DNA of 64,000 bases. It comes from Lytechinus pictus (taxonomy: Eukaryota; Echinodermata; Echinoidea; Temnopleuroida; Toxopneustidae). Under the pieces are notes generated by a model. It searched no databases and was not told where the DNA came from. It saw only the letters and a program-made list of their open reading frames with translations. Positions within the stretch are counted from its first letter, which is position 1; every line of letters begins with the position of its first letter. The stretch covers positions 4,612,001-4,676,000 of the forward strand of contig NC_087262.1 in the NCBI RefSeq assembly GCF_037042905.1, in the 5' to 3' direction. This document shows positions 10,201-21,361 of the stretch, in pieces. The translations under genes were made by a program, and so were the position numbers.

Positions 10201-13025
10201 TTCATGTACTATGAGTGAATACTGCCATTTATTGAAATTTTCCTATGTAGGGTAAACTTTAGCACACTACTGTAAATAATACTTTTATATTATTCTCATG
10301 AAATGTACCCCAAATACAGTGTGTCCCCCACAAAAAAAGAAACCTTTTTTCAGAGATGGATTTCACAATTATTACATACACTGTATATATTTTTACTATA
10401 AATTTGACGTTTATGGTAAGGGTGGTATGTCTTCTTTAATTTTAGACCAACAGCTTAGCAAACCCTTCATGCATGGCAGATTACAAACAATAAATATTGA
10501 GGCATGCCAGAAATGATTTGCGCAGAAACGTTTGAATCTGGATCCACTCTAAGAAAGGCTAATAAGCACTGTCGTCGAATCATGGACCAATCTCGTCCAA
10601 TTTTTCTGCGCAACCTGATTTTGACATTGAAATTTCAATAACTTTGTAATAACTTTTTGGGTTTTCCTTAAACTTTCACCAATAATAATATGTTTTAAAA
10701 AAAAATGCTTTCTCACATACTGCAGCGTGTGACACTAGCACCAGTCCGACAGTACCAGACCAGTAAGAATTGCTGTCAAGCCAGTAACTTTTCAGAAAAA
10801 GTCAGATTTACTGGTCCAACAGTAAAAAATATATCAAACTGATAAAAATGATAATTTCTCCTCTTTTTTGAATTATAAAAATGGCTCTCCAAAATTGAGA
10901 AATTTATGGCTTTCATGAATTTATGTTGTGTGCATGAACTGTTTGTTTGTATGGGTTTTTTTTTATTGGGGGGGGGGGCAATAAAATCAATTTAAAAGGC
11001 AGCGAAATAAACTCAGTCTTTTATCAGGTTTTTCTTTATTTTGGGGGACCAGTAAAATTTAGGTTCGGACCATGGCACATGGTACAAATCAAACAAACAG
11101 TAAGGGTCTTTTTTTCGCTGTGGATAATTTCCTTTTCTTCTCTGGTAAGATGAAACCATGAAATCATATGTACATGGCAACAATTTTCATTTCATGATTG
11201 CTGTTATTGATATTCATATTTCATTCCAAAATTTAGCTTGCTCCATAGACATTGCAAAAGATTATACAGAGATTTGTTTTCAAAGACAGTGCTGGGGGGT
11301 GTTTCACAGAGATTTATGTATGGCTTAGAGTCACACTTAATTCTAAATGCCTAGTTGCGTGCGCTATGAAAGGCAAAACCACATTGGTCAAATCTTTTCA
11401 TCTTTTCGTTAAATAGATCGTCCTTAGCATATGCGGCTTCAACTGTCTACTTTCAACTGTTAACATGTATAATTTGATTTTAGCTGAAATTTCTTGTCTT
11501 CCTATGTATTTACCTTAAGCGCTTAGAGACATTCTTTGTGATAAGCGCTATATAAATGATGTTAATTATTATTATTATTAATCACGTCAGGAGGACGCAC
11601 ACTATTGCATATAGATCAATAAGACTGCACGCGGCATATCATGCACGCATCTGCATTTAAGTGCGACTCTAAGTCATACTTAAATCTTTGTGAAACACCC
11701 CCCTGATATAGGAGATTGATAAACAAGCCTGGAATCAAGACTAAGGATCCTCCAGGTAATGACGATAATTCTTCTCTAATGGATTTGCAAGGCGTAGGAC
11801 TATGATACATGTATCTACACAGACTGCCTTAGATTTTATCATCTCCCAGAGTCAAGAAATAAGGGAATATACTATTCCTCATTTTCTTTAAGGAATGTTG
11901 AATGTACAAGCGCATCTAACATGAATATGATGCGCTATATAAATACCATATTATTATCATTACAATTAAAATCCAGATATCTGGCTGTCAGAAAAGCAGC
12001 ACCTTTAGTCTCACTCTGCTATGCATCATTAAAATTCAATATCTTCGTTATTTGTTATCCAATTTTGATAAAATTTTCAGCATTTGGCTCTGTGAATTTT
12101 ACTCTATTTATTGAGATATAAATATCTTCAGCCTGGAGTATCCCCTTAACATCACATTGCTTTAATTGGACGAGTACAAGCAAAAGCATTTCAACATACC
12201 TGCAATGCTGTTGAGGATGGCTTTCAATCTTGAGAAGCTTACTAAAAATGGATCTTGCTCTTCTTCCTGTCAAGTAAAAAAAAAAAAAAAAAAAAAAAAT
12301 TACATAACAATACAATTCCTTTCCAATTCTGGTAATATTCATGAACACATCATACATGTACATGTGTATGTCTTGTGGTTACATGTATGTACAGAGCATT
12401 GCAAGAAACTAGCATTCAATTGCAAATCAAGTGTAACTGTGTACCAAATTCAATCATAATAGGGCTAATTGGTTGTGTTGTAGTCTAATGCAAATCAACT
12501 ACATTTGTTTCCTTCATCAAGGAACTAGAACTTAATATTGGGACTTAAGCTTGATTTGTAAAATTTGAACTTGCAATGTCATATTAGTCTCAGTATGAAA
12601 TACATGTACGTAATCAAATTGCCTACTATCCATTTCATCAAATTACTTTTTTTGTTCGTTGCCAGTTTGTCTAAATAAACAGGTAGAACATTTAGATGTG
12701 ATATAGAAAATGTCACATAAATTTATGTAGCAATTAAAAAAAAAAAAAAAAAAAAAGTCTACTCATTTGGTCACTTTCAAAAATTTGCTCTAGATAGAAT
12801 TAATAAAAAGCTTTCTTACAAAACATACATGTTTACTGAAAAAAAAAAGAGAATAAAGAGAACAAAGACTAATTTATTTCTACAGCCCAATTGACAACAT
12901 TCACTCACCTGGGGGAGATGGGTCGTCCATCTGGAACTCCGTCTCATTGCCGTGACAACCAGTTGCATTTCTCCTTGGACGACATAGATGCCGTTCTTTG
13001 GTGGAATGATCTTAAATGCCGCCAT
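1247..13025 (-). CDS. GBF1: GBF1, Golgi ARF guanine-nucleotide exchange factor (N-terminal part, gene continues off the left edge)
   Basis: Nine coding exons on the minus strand, all with AG/GT borders and matching phase: 12909-13025, 12200-12266, 8655-8786, 7908-8026, 7259-7367, 4416-4519, 3551-3854, 2483-2658 and 1247-1409. They encode about 430 residues. The start is the ATG at 13025, whose product ([20 protein letters not shown]) lines up with the start of vertebrate GBF1 (VDKNIYIIQGEI). Diagnostic blocks are [81 protein letters not shown] and [10 protein letters not shown]. Residues 1-216 correspond to the DCB dimerisation region; residues 217-430 are an acidic, Ser/Pro-rich linker. The family's HUS and catalytic Sec7 domains must lie left of the window, because the last exon ends in phase 1 with a good donor (G|GTAAGG). 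In the family, GBF1 loads GTP onto ARF1 at the cis-Golgi and recruits COPI. Introns are packed with mobile elements. Identity is secure; only the 5' UTR is undefined. Confidence 0.96.
2139..2331. mobile_element. hAT-like MITE, 193 bp, in a GBF1 intron
   Basis: Terminal inverted repeats read CATGGCCGTACGCA and, at the other end inverted, CGTGGCCGTACGCA. They are flanked by TTAGGACA (2131-2138) and TCAGGACA (2332-2339), a 7/8 match to an 8-bp target-site duplication. An 11-G run lies just inside the left end. Confidence 0.75.
2720..2953 (-). mobile_element. tRNA-derived SINE
   Basis: Read on the minus strand, the right end is a tRNA-like head with an A box (GTGGCCCAGTGG) and a B box (GGTTCGAATCC). 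A body with GGGGTAATAATAGCAGCG follows, ending in a tail of ATT repeats. It belongs to the same family as the copies at 23939 and 24913. Confidence 0.85.
2954..3550. other. GBF1 intron between exons 7 and 8
   Basis: No exon or full element recognised. At 3385-3535 two stretches share CACCTGCCTATAGTAACC / CACCTGTCTATCAAGGCC-like wording, a weak local duplication. Confidence 0.4.
4734..6553. mobile_element. hAT-like element with TAATTG-rich ends, interrupted by a Helentron-like insertion
   Basis: The ends are perfect 19-bp inverted repeats starting CAGGGTTGGGCTCAATTAC. The next ~100 bp at each side are repeats of TAATTG and its complement. The flanks GATAGTGA and ATAAGTGA share their last five bases, a worn 8-bp duplication. 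The interior from about 4836 to 6191 is a different element. Confidence 0.8.
4836..6191 (+). mobile_element. Helentron/HINE-like non-autonomous element with central tandem repeats (copy 1)
   Basis: It begins AAAACAAGTGGAACGCCTC and carries GTCTCGCCTGCAT near the 5' end and its complement ATGCAGGCGAGAC near the 3' end. The centre holds six or more tandem units of about 160-190 bp (landmarks at 5206, 5366, 5530, 5691, 5857 and 6047). A CCGCCGTCG-type trinucleotide run follows, then a 3' hairpin (GTCTCGCTCTGCTATGCAGG...) and ACAAAAA. Subterminal inverted repeats, central repeats and a 3' stem-loop are the hallmarks of Helentron-derived elements such as DINE-1; the class assignment is inference. 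Confidence 0.72.
6772..7186. mobile_element. Fold-back element, 415 bp near-perfect inverted repeat
   Basis: Two arms of about 180 bp, starting GGCCCGAATTCACAAAGGTG and ending in its complement, flank a short loop near 6960-7010 with two GTGGACTCAT copies. Arm divergence is only a few percent plus small gaps. It ends 72 bp from GBF1 exon 5. Confidence 0.9.
7757..7891. mobile_element. Small MITE beside GBF1 exon 4
   Basis: Imperfect inverted ends GGGGGGCATTTCATGAAG and CTTCGTGAAATGGTCCCC, with the inner CCAATCAGAT motif shared with the MITEs at 9566, 44399 and 52125. It ends 16 bp from the exon 4 donor side. Confidence 0.6.
8104..8290 (+). mobile_element. tRNA-derived SINE with intact tRNA-like head
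   Basis: The head reads TTGGCTCAGTTGGTAGAGCG (A box) and GGGGGTTCAAACCCC (B box and T stem), with anticodon-loop wording CTCACAA. A non-tRNA body follows (GGCGCTGCACAGCGGCTGCC). It lies in the GBF1 intron upstream of exon 4. The weak anticodon stem and attached body argue against a functional tRNA gene. Confidence 0.8.
9566..9714. mobile_element. MITE of the TTTCATAAAACTTGTTATAATAAC family
   Basis: Ends GGGGCCTGTTTCATAAAAC and the inverse (ATAAGAAGTC...GAAATGGGCCCC), with an internal TTTGATTGGTTGATAGTAA. Relatives lie at 44399-44536 and 52125-52260. Confidence 0.7.
9715..11293. other. GBF1 intron, AT-rich
   Basis: A G run lies at 10970-10978. The stretch 10600-10900 is AT-rich with CAGTAA/TTACTGG wording. 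No exon was recognised. Confidence 0.4.
11294..11703. mobile_element. Inverted-repeat DNA element with a SINE tail inside
   Basis: Ends GGGGGGTGTTTCACAGAGAT and ATCTTTGTGAAACACCCCCC, extending inwards through GGCTTAGAGTC and GACTCTAAGTC. A fragment AAGCGCTATATAAATGATG with ATT repeats (about 11515-11580) is a SINE tail inserted in it. Confidence 0.8.
11983..12025 (+). mobile_element. Solo 3' end of the Helentron-like element
   Basis: CTGTCAGAAAAGCAGCACC then AGTCTCACTCTGCTATGCA matches the last ~45 bp of the elements at 4836 and 17248, with the second hairpin arm lost. Confidence 0.65.
12031..12150. mobile_element. 3' half of a GGTCCGGGCTGAA-family MITE
   Basis: ATCTTCGTTATTTGTTATCC, then GATAAAATTTTCAGCATTTG, ending in CAGCCTGGAGTATCCCCTTAA, matches the right arm of the intact copy at 61246-61829. 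Confidence 0.6.
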
Positions 13026-15143
13026 TCTGACGAAGAAGCCTCCCTTCAGCAGGAGCAATAGCAATAAAAGCCTCTAACGGGAACCAGAGTACGGAACTAA
13101 GTTTCTGATCCTTTAGAGATTATTAGAGTCAGGGTAACCCAAATAACCAAAATAGGTTATTTGCAAGGAGAGACAGAGAGAAAGAAAGCACCACACAGTG
13201 CAATGACCTATTACATCCTTGAAGCTATCATGTTGATCTGCATCAAAAGAGAGAAAAAAAAGGACAAAATTTACTAGAAAGTCATTATTTGAAGAAGCTT
13301 CATTCAAAATACATGTAGACTTTTCAAAATATCAGGTTACAATACATTTACAACACCATAACTGTAAATGCATCATGGGAGTTACTATTTTTTTTACACA
13401 GTTTGTCATAGTCTGAGCATTATACTATATTCTCTTTAGTAGCCAGCCCAAATGCCCATTTTTTCCCATTCCAGCAGACCAATTTTAGCTATTTTCACCC
13501 AGACTTATAATTATCTACAAGTCATCCACGTAAGTTTCACTCATATCAGGCACAGGAAAAGCTCTATTTTGACTTTGATCTAAAAACTCGACATCACTGT
13601 TCAAATTCTCAATCAGATTTTGTCTTTGCTGTAATTTGATGAGACTAAAATAAAGCAATGAAAATTTATGCTAGCATGCAGTTGAATGTATATGAAAGAT
13701 GCCCAACATAGATGAAATTCAGGTGATTGCTTAATAAGATATTGGAGAGTAAATCTCGGTAAAAAAATTTGAACTAAAAATTAGTTAGCTTATTTGGCTA
13801 AAAATAAACTGACAAATAATGAGTTAAAAATTATTTGCAAAAGTGGGCAATTGGGCTGGCTACAATTTAAGTCTAGTATAGCATCCTGGATATTATAAAA
13901 GTACATATATGTACATGTGCATTTTATTCAACTCCATAAAAATCACCCTTTTAAATAATTTTGTTTAGATGTCAATCATAGTGTTGTGGGAAATGGAAAT
14001 TGACTTGGACGACATCTGACTGTATCGAAAATAGAAATTTTGTGGATTCAGGCTTCGGTGGATTCACAATACAGTGCACCATCTATTGGTTCCATCTATC
14101 TATTGGGAAGATGTCGACATCTGTTGCGTGTGAGCATGCGTGCGATTATGCAGCGCAGGCCGACGCGGATCGACCGGCTTGCATATGCTGTTTACTAGGG
14201 TCAAGGAGATGGGAGAGAAATTTTGTCGCATATTTAGATCGTTTTCTGTGAATTCTTCCTCCGCTTTTTGCCAAATCTTTCTCATTTCTTAAAGCATCAC
14301 AGTAACATTACAGTCCACTAGCACTCTGCGCTGTCTGCGTGCAATGTCGACCACGAAGTTAGAAATTTGGCCTGTTCGCTGCAGCCTAGATGGCGCACCA
14401 TATTGTGAATCTATCGAAATGATGACAACATACTCAAGGAAATAAACAAAGCTGCAAAAACAATGTTTTTAAAGGGGGGTGGGGTATAACAGATTGAAGA
14501 TTCTTATATGCCTGTAACGCAATGTAGTATAAGTATTTGAGGGAACATTTACCCACAAAGCCTTAAAGGCCTTTCTTTAAGTTCTCTTATTTCATTTCAT
14601 ATTTTCATGTATTTGTATATTGGCATATTATGTGATAATCATGTATGTTATACTTTGTAAATATCTTTTTATCGAAATGAAATAAATGGATTCAATCAAT
14701 CACATAAACAAAGCTGAACTGAAGACCAGCATGACCAGAGCTGGATCTGAATTATTAAAGTAAATAACTGAACTTTAAATGAAACTCAATGTCAAAATAA
14801 CAGTCCTAAAAACACCCAACAACAGATCTAAGAATAGATCTAAAAATATAAATTAGGAAGTTTAAATCATCAGCTAAGCGTCAGGCCTTCACATTTATAA
14901 TTTCGTGGAGCTCAATAAAGCGCTCTCCTTATTTTTTTGAGGAGCTCAATTGAGCTCCTCAGAATCGCTCTCCTTGAGGAGCTCAAATCAATTCAATACA
15001 ATACATGTTTGATAAATTGTAGATTTTTCTTAACATCGTACATGTATATATGCAATAGCTGTGTAGCTATTAATTAATCTGTGGTGAAACTAGGCCTGGG
15101 TCAATACGTTTACAAAATATCGCGCTCCTGATAAAAAAAAAAT
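13026..15143. other. Region upstream of GBF1; probable 5' UTR/promoter area and non-coding repeats
   Basis: This side should hold the GBF1 promoter, but no box is convincing. Two facing copies of an AGATGGYGCAC...ATTGTGAATC motif (14062-14090 and 14385-14412) form an imperfect inverted repeat. The stretch 14570-14700 ends in AATAAATGGATTCAATCAATC, which resembles the 3' end of a non-LTR retrotransposon. Local palindromes of GAGGAGCTCAA occur at 14935-14990. Confidence 0.4.
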
Positions 15144-15239
15144 ACTCAGTAAATATTGTAGTCTCACATGTAGACTTCCATGGTGTTGCCATGAAAATCT
15201 ACATATATATGGGATATGGGACTACAATATTTACTGAGT
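15144..15239. repeat. 96-bp hairpin
   Basis: ACTCAGTAAATATTGTAGTC pairs with GACTACAATATTTACTGAGT. The arms continue inward to CATGG/CCATG around a GTGTTG-type loop. Probably the core of a small MITE. Confidence 0.75.
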
Positions 15240-15590
15240 TTAAATTCAAATCAGAGTCGGGAAAGAGGTGAATATTCTTCCTTTTTCTGATAGTTTTCAA
15301 CTAAATCAAAATAATTTCAAGGAATTATGGAGTAAATAGATGGCCATTTCATGGATTTAATGATGTAAAATGTGACATTTTAGCAATTAAAAAAAAAAAA
15401 TTTTAATTATATTTTTTAGGAGCGTGATTTTTTGTTATCCTTATTTTTTTAGGAGCGCGGTAGGAGCGCCGGCGCGATCGCGCTACACAAAAATGAAGGT
15501 CTGAAGCGTACGAACGTGCCAGCTAATCCGTTGGCGCGTCTGTACGCTTAGCTGCAGTTGTAGCTGACGGCAATTGAGCGATTGAAGAAC

Positions 15591-15655
15591 ATGGCTGATC
15601 CTGATGTGTTTTTCATCAAAATTTGCCATTTTCCAGCATATATTTCTGAAAGGTG
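15591..15655 (+). CDS. Possible first coding exon, unknown product
   Basis: An ATG in good context (AACATGG) follows a CpG-richer stretch (15470-15590) and opens MADPDVFFIKICHFPAYISE, ending at a GTAAGC donor at 15656. Without splicing the frame stops four bases later. It could be the start of a gene divergent from GBF1, but no following exon was recognised and the product is not known to me. It may be chance. Confidence 0.2.
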
Positions 15656-16843
15656 GTAAGCTAATTGTATTTGATATAAATTTATCTTCATCGTTTCTTC
15701 CTTTTCCCCCCGTCAAAAGAAAAAAGAAAAAATTTAGGAGTAATTGCTCAGGCAGGTGCAAAATTGCATCCTTTTCTCCATTAATTTTTAGTTAAGGCGT
15801 CGGTGAGCTCCACCACTACGAGCCCAATAGCCGTCATCGGTCTATTGACGGAGGGGATGCCGCGGAGCAAGACGAAGTCTCAGCGGAGCTTAAAGTTGAA
15901 TTAAGAAGACGATTCCAAATATTGAGATATTTACATTAATAGCAACCTTACAACCCCCCAAACACTAAGAGGTGATTCGACCCCCCATTTTCTTTTTTCA
16001 AAATAGTGAATTTGAACGATTTATCCCTACCCATTTTCCCTGAGTTCGCTCCTGCAATGCCTACCGAGACGGGTGTTCTTTTACTGTGACGTCACCGGGG
16101 GGTTTTCGGCCCCGGTGTTAGTAAACAAGGCAGTGCCGTTTTGTGTACTATGCACGTACGCCTTCATATTTACTTTTGTGTCAAAACTTCATTTTATCGC
16201 TATTGATTTTATGTGAACGATACTGAAAGGAAGTAATAATTATTCAAAGACATATAGTCAATAATATATCCCTACATTGTTAAAACTGTTCTTCTTTGTA
16301 GCGATTTTAGACGATTTTAATGCCTTGTTTTCGTTCGGGACTGTGTCCGTGGCGAAACAAGTCATAAATGGAATAAACTGCAGTTGAAGTTGTATCTGCG
16401 AGCCGGAGAACTTGCAAAGAGGAAATGATTAAAAGTATATTTATGGCCATACTATTATTCCTAATATGTAAATTCCCTCAGAATGATACCATAGACCCTA
16501 AAGGAATAATTTCAAGGCGAATAATATGAAATTTGATCGAGATCTTCTCACCAGTCGATAACGTAGCAGACGTGTTATTATGACATATTTATCCGCGTGT
16601 GACGCGGCTCTTGCAAAAAACACAGTTGGTTGCGGAATTGCTTTGTGCCCGCCGACCGGCCGCCCGCTCCGGCTCAGCTAGCTGTCGAGCTACCGAACTA
16701 TACCGCATACCTTTCTTGCTGTCTTCAACTCACTTGCGAATTGCGTTTGTATGTGTGACGATGACCTCTAGCGTAATTAAATATAGAAAACAACTCGGAA
16801 GGCCGAGAAGAATAGTACGTTTGATTCAAGATTGTTCTGTGGA

Positions 16844-17011
16844 ATGAGTGGAAATGATCCAGAGGATATAAAAATGGAGTCAAAGACAAAAGGAAAGAAG
16901 AAAAAGACGCCAGGGGATCGCTGCATGGTCATGAACTGCGGGTCGACATACCGGTACCAGACCACTACTGTACAGTACACTCAATGCCTGGGTGTTGTGT
17001 GTATTGTATAG
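16844..17011 (+). CDS. Possible THAP-type zinc-finger exon or transposase remnant
   Basis: A 55-codon frame starts MSGNDPEDIKMES, then a Lys-rich run, then DRCMVMNCGSTYR. The C-x4-C-G-x-T-Y spacing resembles the beginning of a THAP (C2CH) zinc finger, but the later Cys and His are absent, so it is either the first exon of a spliced gene or a decayed fragment. It lies between the 18-bp inverted repeats at 16085 and 18293, which fits a transposon origin because several DNA transposases carry THAP domains. Confidence 0.22.
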   Translation: MSGNDPEDIKMESKTKGKKKKTPGDRCMVMNCGSTYRYQTTTVQYTQCLGVVCIV

Positions 17012-17247
17012 GCGTGCAGCGCGCGCAGAGCTGAGCTAGCCGCCGGAATTACTTTCCAGCTACTCACTTGATGGAACATCGTGATAAAATAAATGAGAAA
17101 TAGTGAAAATATCATTCAATAACTCCCTATTTGCAATCTTACATCATGATTTAAGAGTTCATGATAGTTATTCATACTGTTTTTTATACAGGGAAAGTAA
17201 AGATTTGTACATACGATTCCTATTTGTTTGATTTGAGTTGCTTTGAG

Positions 17248-18225
17248 AAAACAAGTGGAATGCCTCTGGCCGTCTCACCTGCATCACGCGATTCAATATA
17301 GCAGCAGTGCTGATTTTGAAAACTACATGTACTATAACTCGCACAAGATGTTCAGTGATACTTGGTTACTCTTATTTCCACGTTTTATGAACTAGACCAA
17401 TACACTTATAGAGATATGATGGCAATTCAACAAATACCCCCAACGTGGCCAAAGTTCTTTGACCTTACATGACCTTTGACCTTGATCATGTGACCTGAAA
17501 CTCGCACAGGATGTTCAGTGATACTTGATTACTATTATGTCCAAGTTTTATGAACTAGACCAACACACTTTCAAATTTATGGCTGTAATTCAATAAATAC
17601 CCCAATTTGGCCAAAGTTCATTGACCCTAAATGACCTTTGACCTTGATCATGTGACCTGAAACTTGCACAGGATGTTCAGTAATACTTGATTACTATTAT
17701 GACCAAGTTTCATGAATCAGATCCATAAACTTTCAAAGTTATGATGGTAATTCAACAGATACCCCCAATTCGGCCAAAGTTCATTGACCCTAAATGACCT
17801 TTGACCTTGGTCATGTGACGTGAAACTCATGCAGGATGTTCAGTGATACTTGATTAACCTTATGTATAAGTTTCATGAACTTGGTCCATATATTTTCTAA
17901 GTTATGATGACATTTCAAAAACTTAACCTTAGGTTAAGATTTTGATGTTGATTCCCCCAACATGGTCTAAGTTCATTGACCCTAAATGACCTTTGACCTT
18001 GGTCATGTGACATGAAACTCAGGCAGGATGTTCAGTAATACTTGATTAACCTTATGGCCAAGTTTCATGAACTAGGTCCATATACTTTCTAAGTTATGCT
18101 GTCATTTCAAAAACTTAACCTCAGGTTAAGATTTGGTGTTGACGCCGCCGCCGCCGTCGCCGTCGCCGCCGCCGTCGGAAAAGCGGCGCCTATAGTCTCA
18201 CTCTGCTATGCAGGTGAGACAAAAA
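17248..18225 (+). mobile_element. Helentron/HINE-like element with central tandem repeats (copy 2)
   Basis: It has the same 5' end (AAAACAAGTGGAATGCCTC), tandem units carrying TGACCTTTGACCTTGATCAT, a CCGCCGCCGTCGCCG run and a 3' hairpin ending GGTGAGACAAAAA as copy 1. Fewer repeat units remain (about four to five). Confidence 0.72.
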
Positions 18226-18310
18226 CTAAAATCATCTTTCTCTCTCTGCATAGCACTTCTGTATTATATCCGGACACCTCTTATACTAAATTCCCCCCGG
18301 TGACGTCACA

Positions 18311-20187
18311 CTCAGAGTGATTTTTCTGTACACTCGTCTCTCGGGCTCTGACAGGTGGCTAATTTCATAGACTTTCAAAGCAAAATTTTGAGAAGGCAGA
18401 GGATTTTTGTGACATGCTATCTGTTTGAACAACTGATATATACTATATATTGTGTGTGGAACCCATATTTATGGAAACTCACCCCCTTCTTAATTCAACT
18501 TTAACCCTGTCCTGACCTTTTTTGACGGTCTAGATCTACATGATCTAGTTGAAATTATGGCAGCCACCTAGACAGCTGGCAGCTGTCTGTTTCGAGGAGT
18601 TTTTTAACATTTTTAAATCTTTTTTATTTCTGCTCATACATAGATGGCTTGCAATCGTGCAGCCGCCATTCCCCCCGAATGTTGGTCTAGCAGCCACCTA
18701 GTGACCTAGACCAAAAGCTTCAGTCTCTGTATTTTGGTTGTTCCGCTGAACTACGTTGGCTCCACTCACCATACATAGACTGAAGGGGATGGGGCCCCGT
18801 ACCTACAGCCAACGTATAGTGAACTAGCGTTTTATAGATCGCGATTTAAAACTGTTTTTTAAGCAAAATTGAAAGTTTCATGGTTTCCATTATCAGGGAA
18901 ATATAAATAACTTAAGTAATTGCATACCTTGGGCCGGAGTTATTGAAAAAAATCCTCTGGATGATTGAGAAATCTGTCATCTAAGACATTTTCACCTGAC
19001 CTGACGGTTTTTCTTGCAAGTTGCCATCTTGAATGACGTCATTATCGTTATTAACTTAATGTCTCGAATCGATATATCGCAACTATAACTAGTCCTAGTA
19101 CTAGTATAACTAGTATCGTTTATCTTCGGTTTCGTTCGCATATGGAGCAGATCGTATAATATCGAAAGCAATATCGATATCACATTCGTGATTGTTGACG
19201 TTCGTTTGTAAATATTTTATAGTTTGGCTGCCATTTTGACCATTTTTATCGTGTTCAACCTAATTAAACATCGGTAAAGTATATTTTTCATGCCTTTTTC
19301 ATCTATATCGTTTAAAGTATTTAAATATTGGAATATCAAGTTTTAAAAGTTTGTTGTTTATACTATAGTTATACATCCTTAGATTGTAACTTTGGACTGT
19401 GAATTGACAAAAGGGAGGGAATGAGAACACACGTACACCCTACCGTCGGTAAATGGGGATTACAGTAAAATGTCAGAAATTGTTGAATAAATCCCCAGAA
19501 ACGACGGTCATTCCTGTCTACTAGTACTAGTGACCTACCTTGCACCTTGGCATAAGTAACGAATTTGGCCCCATTGGCATTACAATCAAAAACTCCCCAT
19601 GACTAATTATACGAAGAAAGACAGAAAATTGAAAGAACATTATTACACATTATTTATGATATGAAAGCTATGTGTAGTGTGCAGACTTGCATTGAAACTC
19701 AGTCACACACATTGTCATCGAGTTGACACATCCACATTTCAGCAGCACAGCTAGCTCAACACACACTACACGCACAGTGCATGCATACAGCATGCATAGC
19801 TCTCTCTTACAAAATAGAAGCCAAATGAAATAAACATTGATTCAGTACCCACCCACAACCCGATAAAAAAAATGTCATTTCACCCATCGCATAAACCAAT
19901 TCAAGGAAAGATTTCAATTATTCTACATTAACCACAGTGTAAGGAACATAACTGCAATTTATCTTTAAAAAATATACTCACCAGCTCTCACAAAACGGCA
20001 AAATATGGTGAAATTAAAAATAGTCGCCGGCAAAAACTGCAGCAGAATGACGTGGTGCGCATGTGTATAACAATGTGACGTAGATAAGACTGGTGCCAAA
20101 ACACAATACAATAGCTGCGTAGCTCTTCCTTGCCACGAAGAAGAGTTTTCATCTATCAATAAAACGTGTTTAATTTCTTTTTGACAG
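18311..20187. other. Intergenic, no supported gene
   Basis: Contains ATGATCTAG and CTAGTACTAG palindromic patches (18525-18545, 19085-19125) and scattered short frames. No homology recognised. Confidence 0.4.
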
Positions 20188-20378
20188 GGATGATCTTTGA
20201 AGTGATCGAGCGAATGGAATCAGGAGTGTCTATGAGGGGTAAGAGGGACGGGATTATGGACCCCGTTGTGACCCCCCTGATCCTCACGATGATACCAACG
20301 GGAGATTATCCGGGAAATTATACCGGGGATTATCCCCTTGATTGCACCAACACTTTAATAAAAGTATTTCTTTCATGA
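20188..20378 (+). CDS. Possible terminal exon, unknown product
   Basis: A pyrimidine-rich tract and AG (20170-20187) precede an open frame starting MIFEVIERMESGVSMRG and containing an internal near-repeat (GDYPGNY, GDYPLD). It stops at 20376-20378, with AATAAA at about 20356. No family is recognised and no partner exon was found. The acceptor-like tract is the main support. Confidence 0.15.
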
Positions 20379-20399
20379 AGAACTTCATCAAAAGCTCGA

Positions 20400-21181
20400 T
20401 CAAAAGGTGCGCGGCAGGGTCATTAAAAGGTGAACACCTGGCTTAATTGCCCTGCTTGCTCATACGAGGGGGGGGGGGTTAAAATGTACCCAAACCATGG
20501 ATTTGAATAAATAATTTTTTAATGAAATCAGACTAAAATGCTTTGAAATAATCAGTGTTAGATGTAAGATTTTAAAAATTTAGTTAAAGTTTGGTTTTAA
20601 AAAAAATATGGTTGTATATATGCATGCAAGGGGGGTGTCGATGCCATCACCCACTCACTATTTCTTAAATTTCATCTTGTGGTTTGATTCCTCTGTGAAC
20701 ATGATGACTGCCTCAGCAGCCTCACGCCGGAACTGTCAAATTTACTAAAATTGGAATATTAATTATTTCATGTTTGAAAAGAAATAGTGTAATTGGCTCT
20801 CTGCATAGGCCTACCGACCACTGGATGCCGTGCATAGAACATTATGAAAATAAGTAAAACTTTTATAGTTACAGGAGCGGCGGAGCGAAGTTAAAGTGTG
20901 GGGTTCCTCTTTTAAAAAGGACATCATCTTGAAACGATAAAAGAAAAAATAGCGTAGCTGGCACTCTAAATAACATAATATATTATAGTTTTCAACTTTC
21001 ATGAAACTTATTACACGTGGCAGGGGCGGGTTCGTTCGAGCAAAGCCGCGAAAAATTACACTTATGTCAAAAGGAGAATTGTGCAAACCGCACTTTTAAA
21101 CTTCATATTACGTTTTTGCATGAAGAAGCTGTGTGTTTCGCGGGTTATATAAGTTGAGCAAAACTCTTTTGAAGGGAGTTT
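20400..21181. other. Intergenic, no supported gene
   Basis: G runs occur near 20470. 20640-20700 carries a fragment (CATCACCCACTCACTATTTCTT) of the ACAAGTCCACCCC MITE family. Short frames only. Confidence 0.4.
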
Positions 21182-21361
21182 CTGGGGAGTGTTTCATCAC
21201 TTTTTTGTCCGACTGTCAATTAAGTTGTCAGATCTGACAATTAAGACAACTTTCCTTGAATCTGATTGGCTGAGAAGCACTGTTTCTATGGTATTTGTGG
21301 GATATAAAACAGGATTTGTTGGATAAAACTTCCGACAAGTCCTTCATGAAACACTCCCCAG
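21182..21361. mobile_element. MITE, 180 bp
   Basis: Ends CTGGGGAGTGTTTCATCA and TCATGAAACACTCCCCAG, with GTCCGACTGTCAATTAAG and a TCTGATTGGCTGAGAAGCA core. Confidence 0.8.

Larger units (their letters stand above)
16085..18310. mobile_element. Possible DNA transposon bounded by 18-bp inverted repeats
   Basis: TGTGACGTCACCGGGGGG (16085-16102) and its exact complement (18293-18310) face each other 2.2 kb apart. Weaker similarity continues outward (GAGACGGGTGT against GAGACGAGTGT). The inside holds the THAP-like frame at 16844 and the Helentron-like copy 2. No target-site duplication was identified, so the true ends are uncertain. Confidence 0.4.

Noticed and set aside
14000-14285. Coding exon upstream of GBF1 on either strand
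   Set aside because: Short frames only, no splice-consistent continuation and no family resemblance; an untranslated GBF1 exon remains possible.
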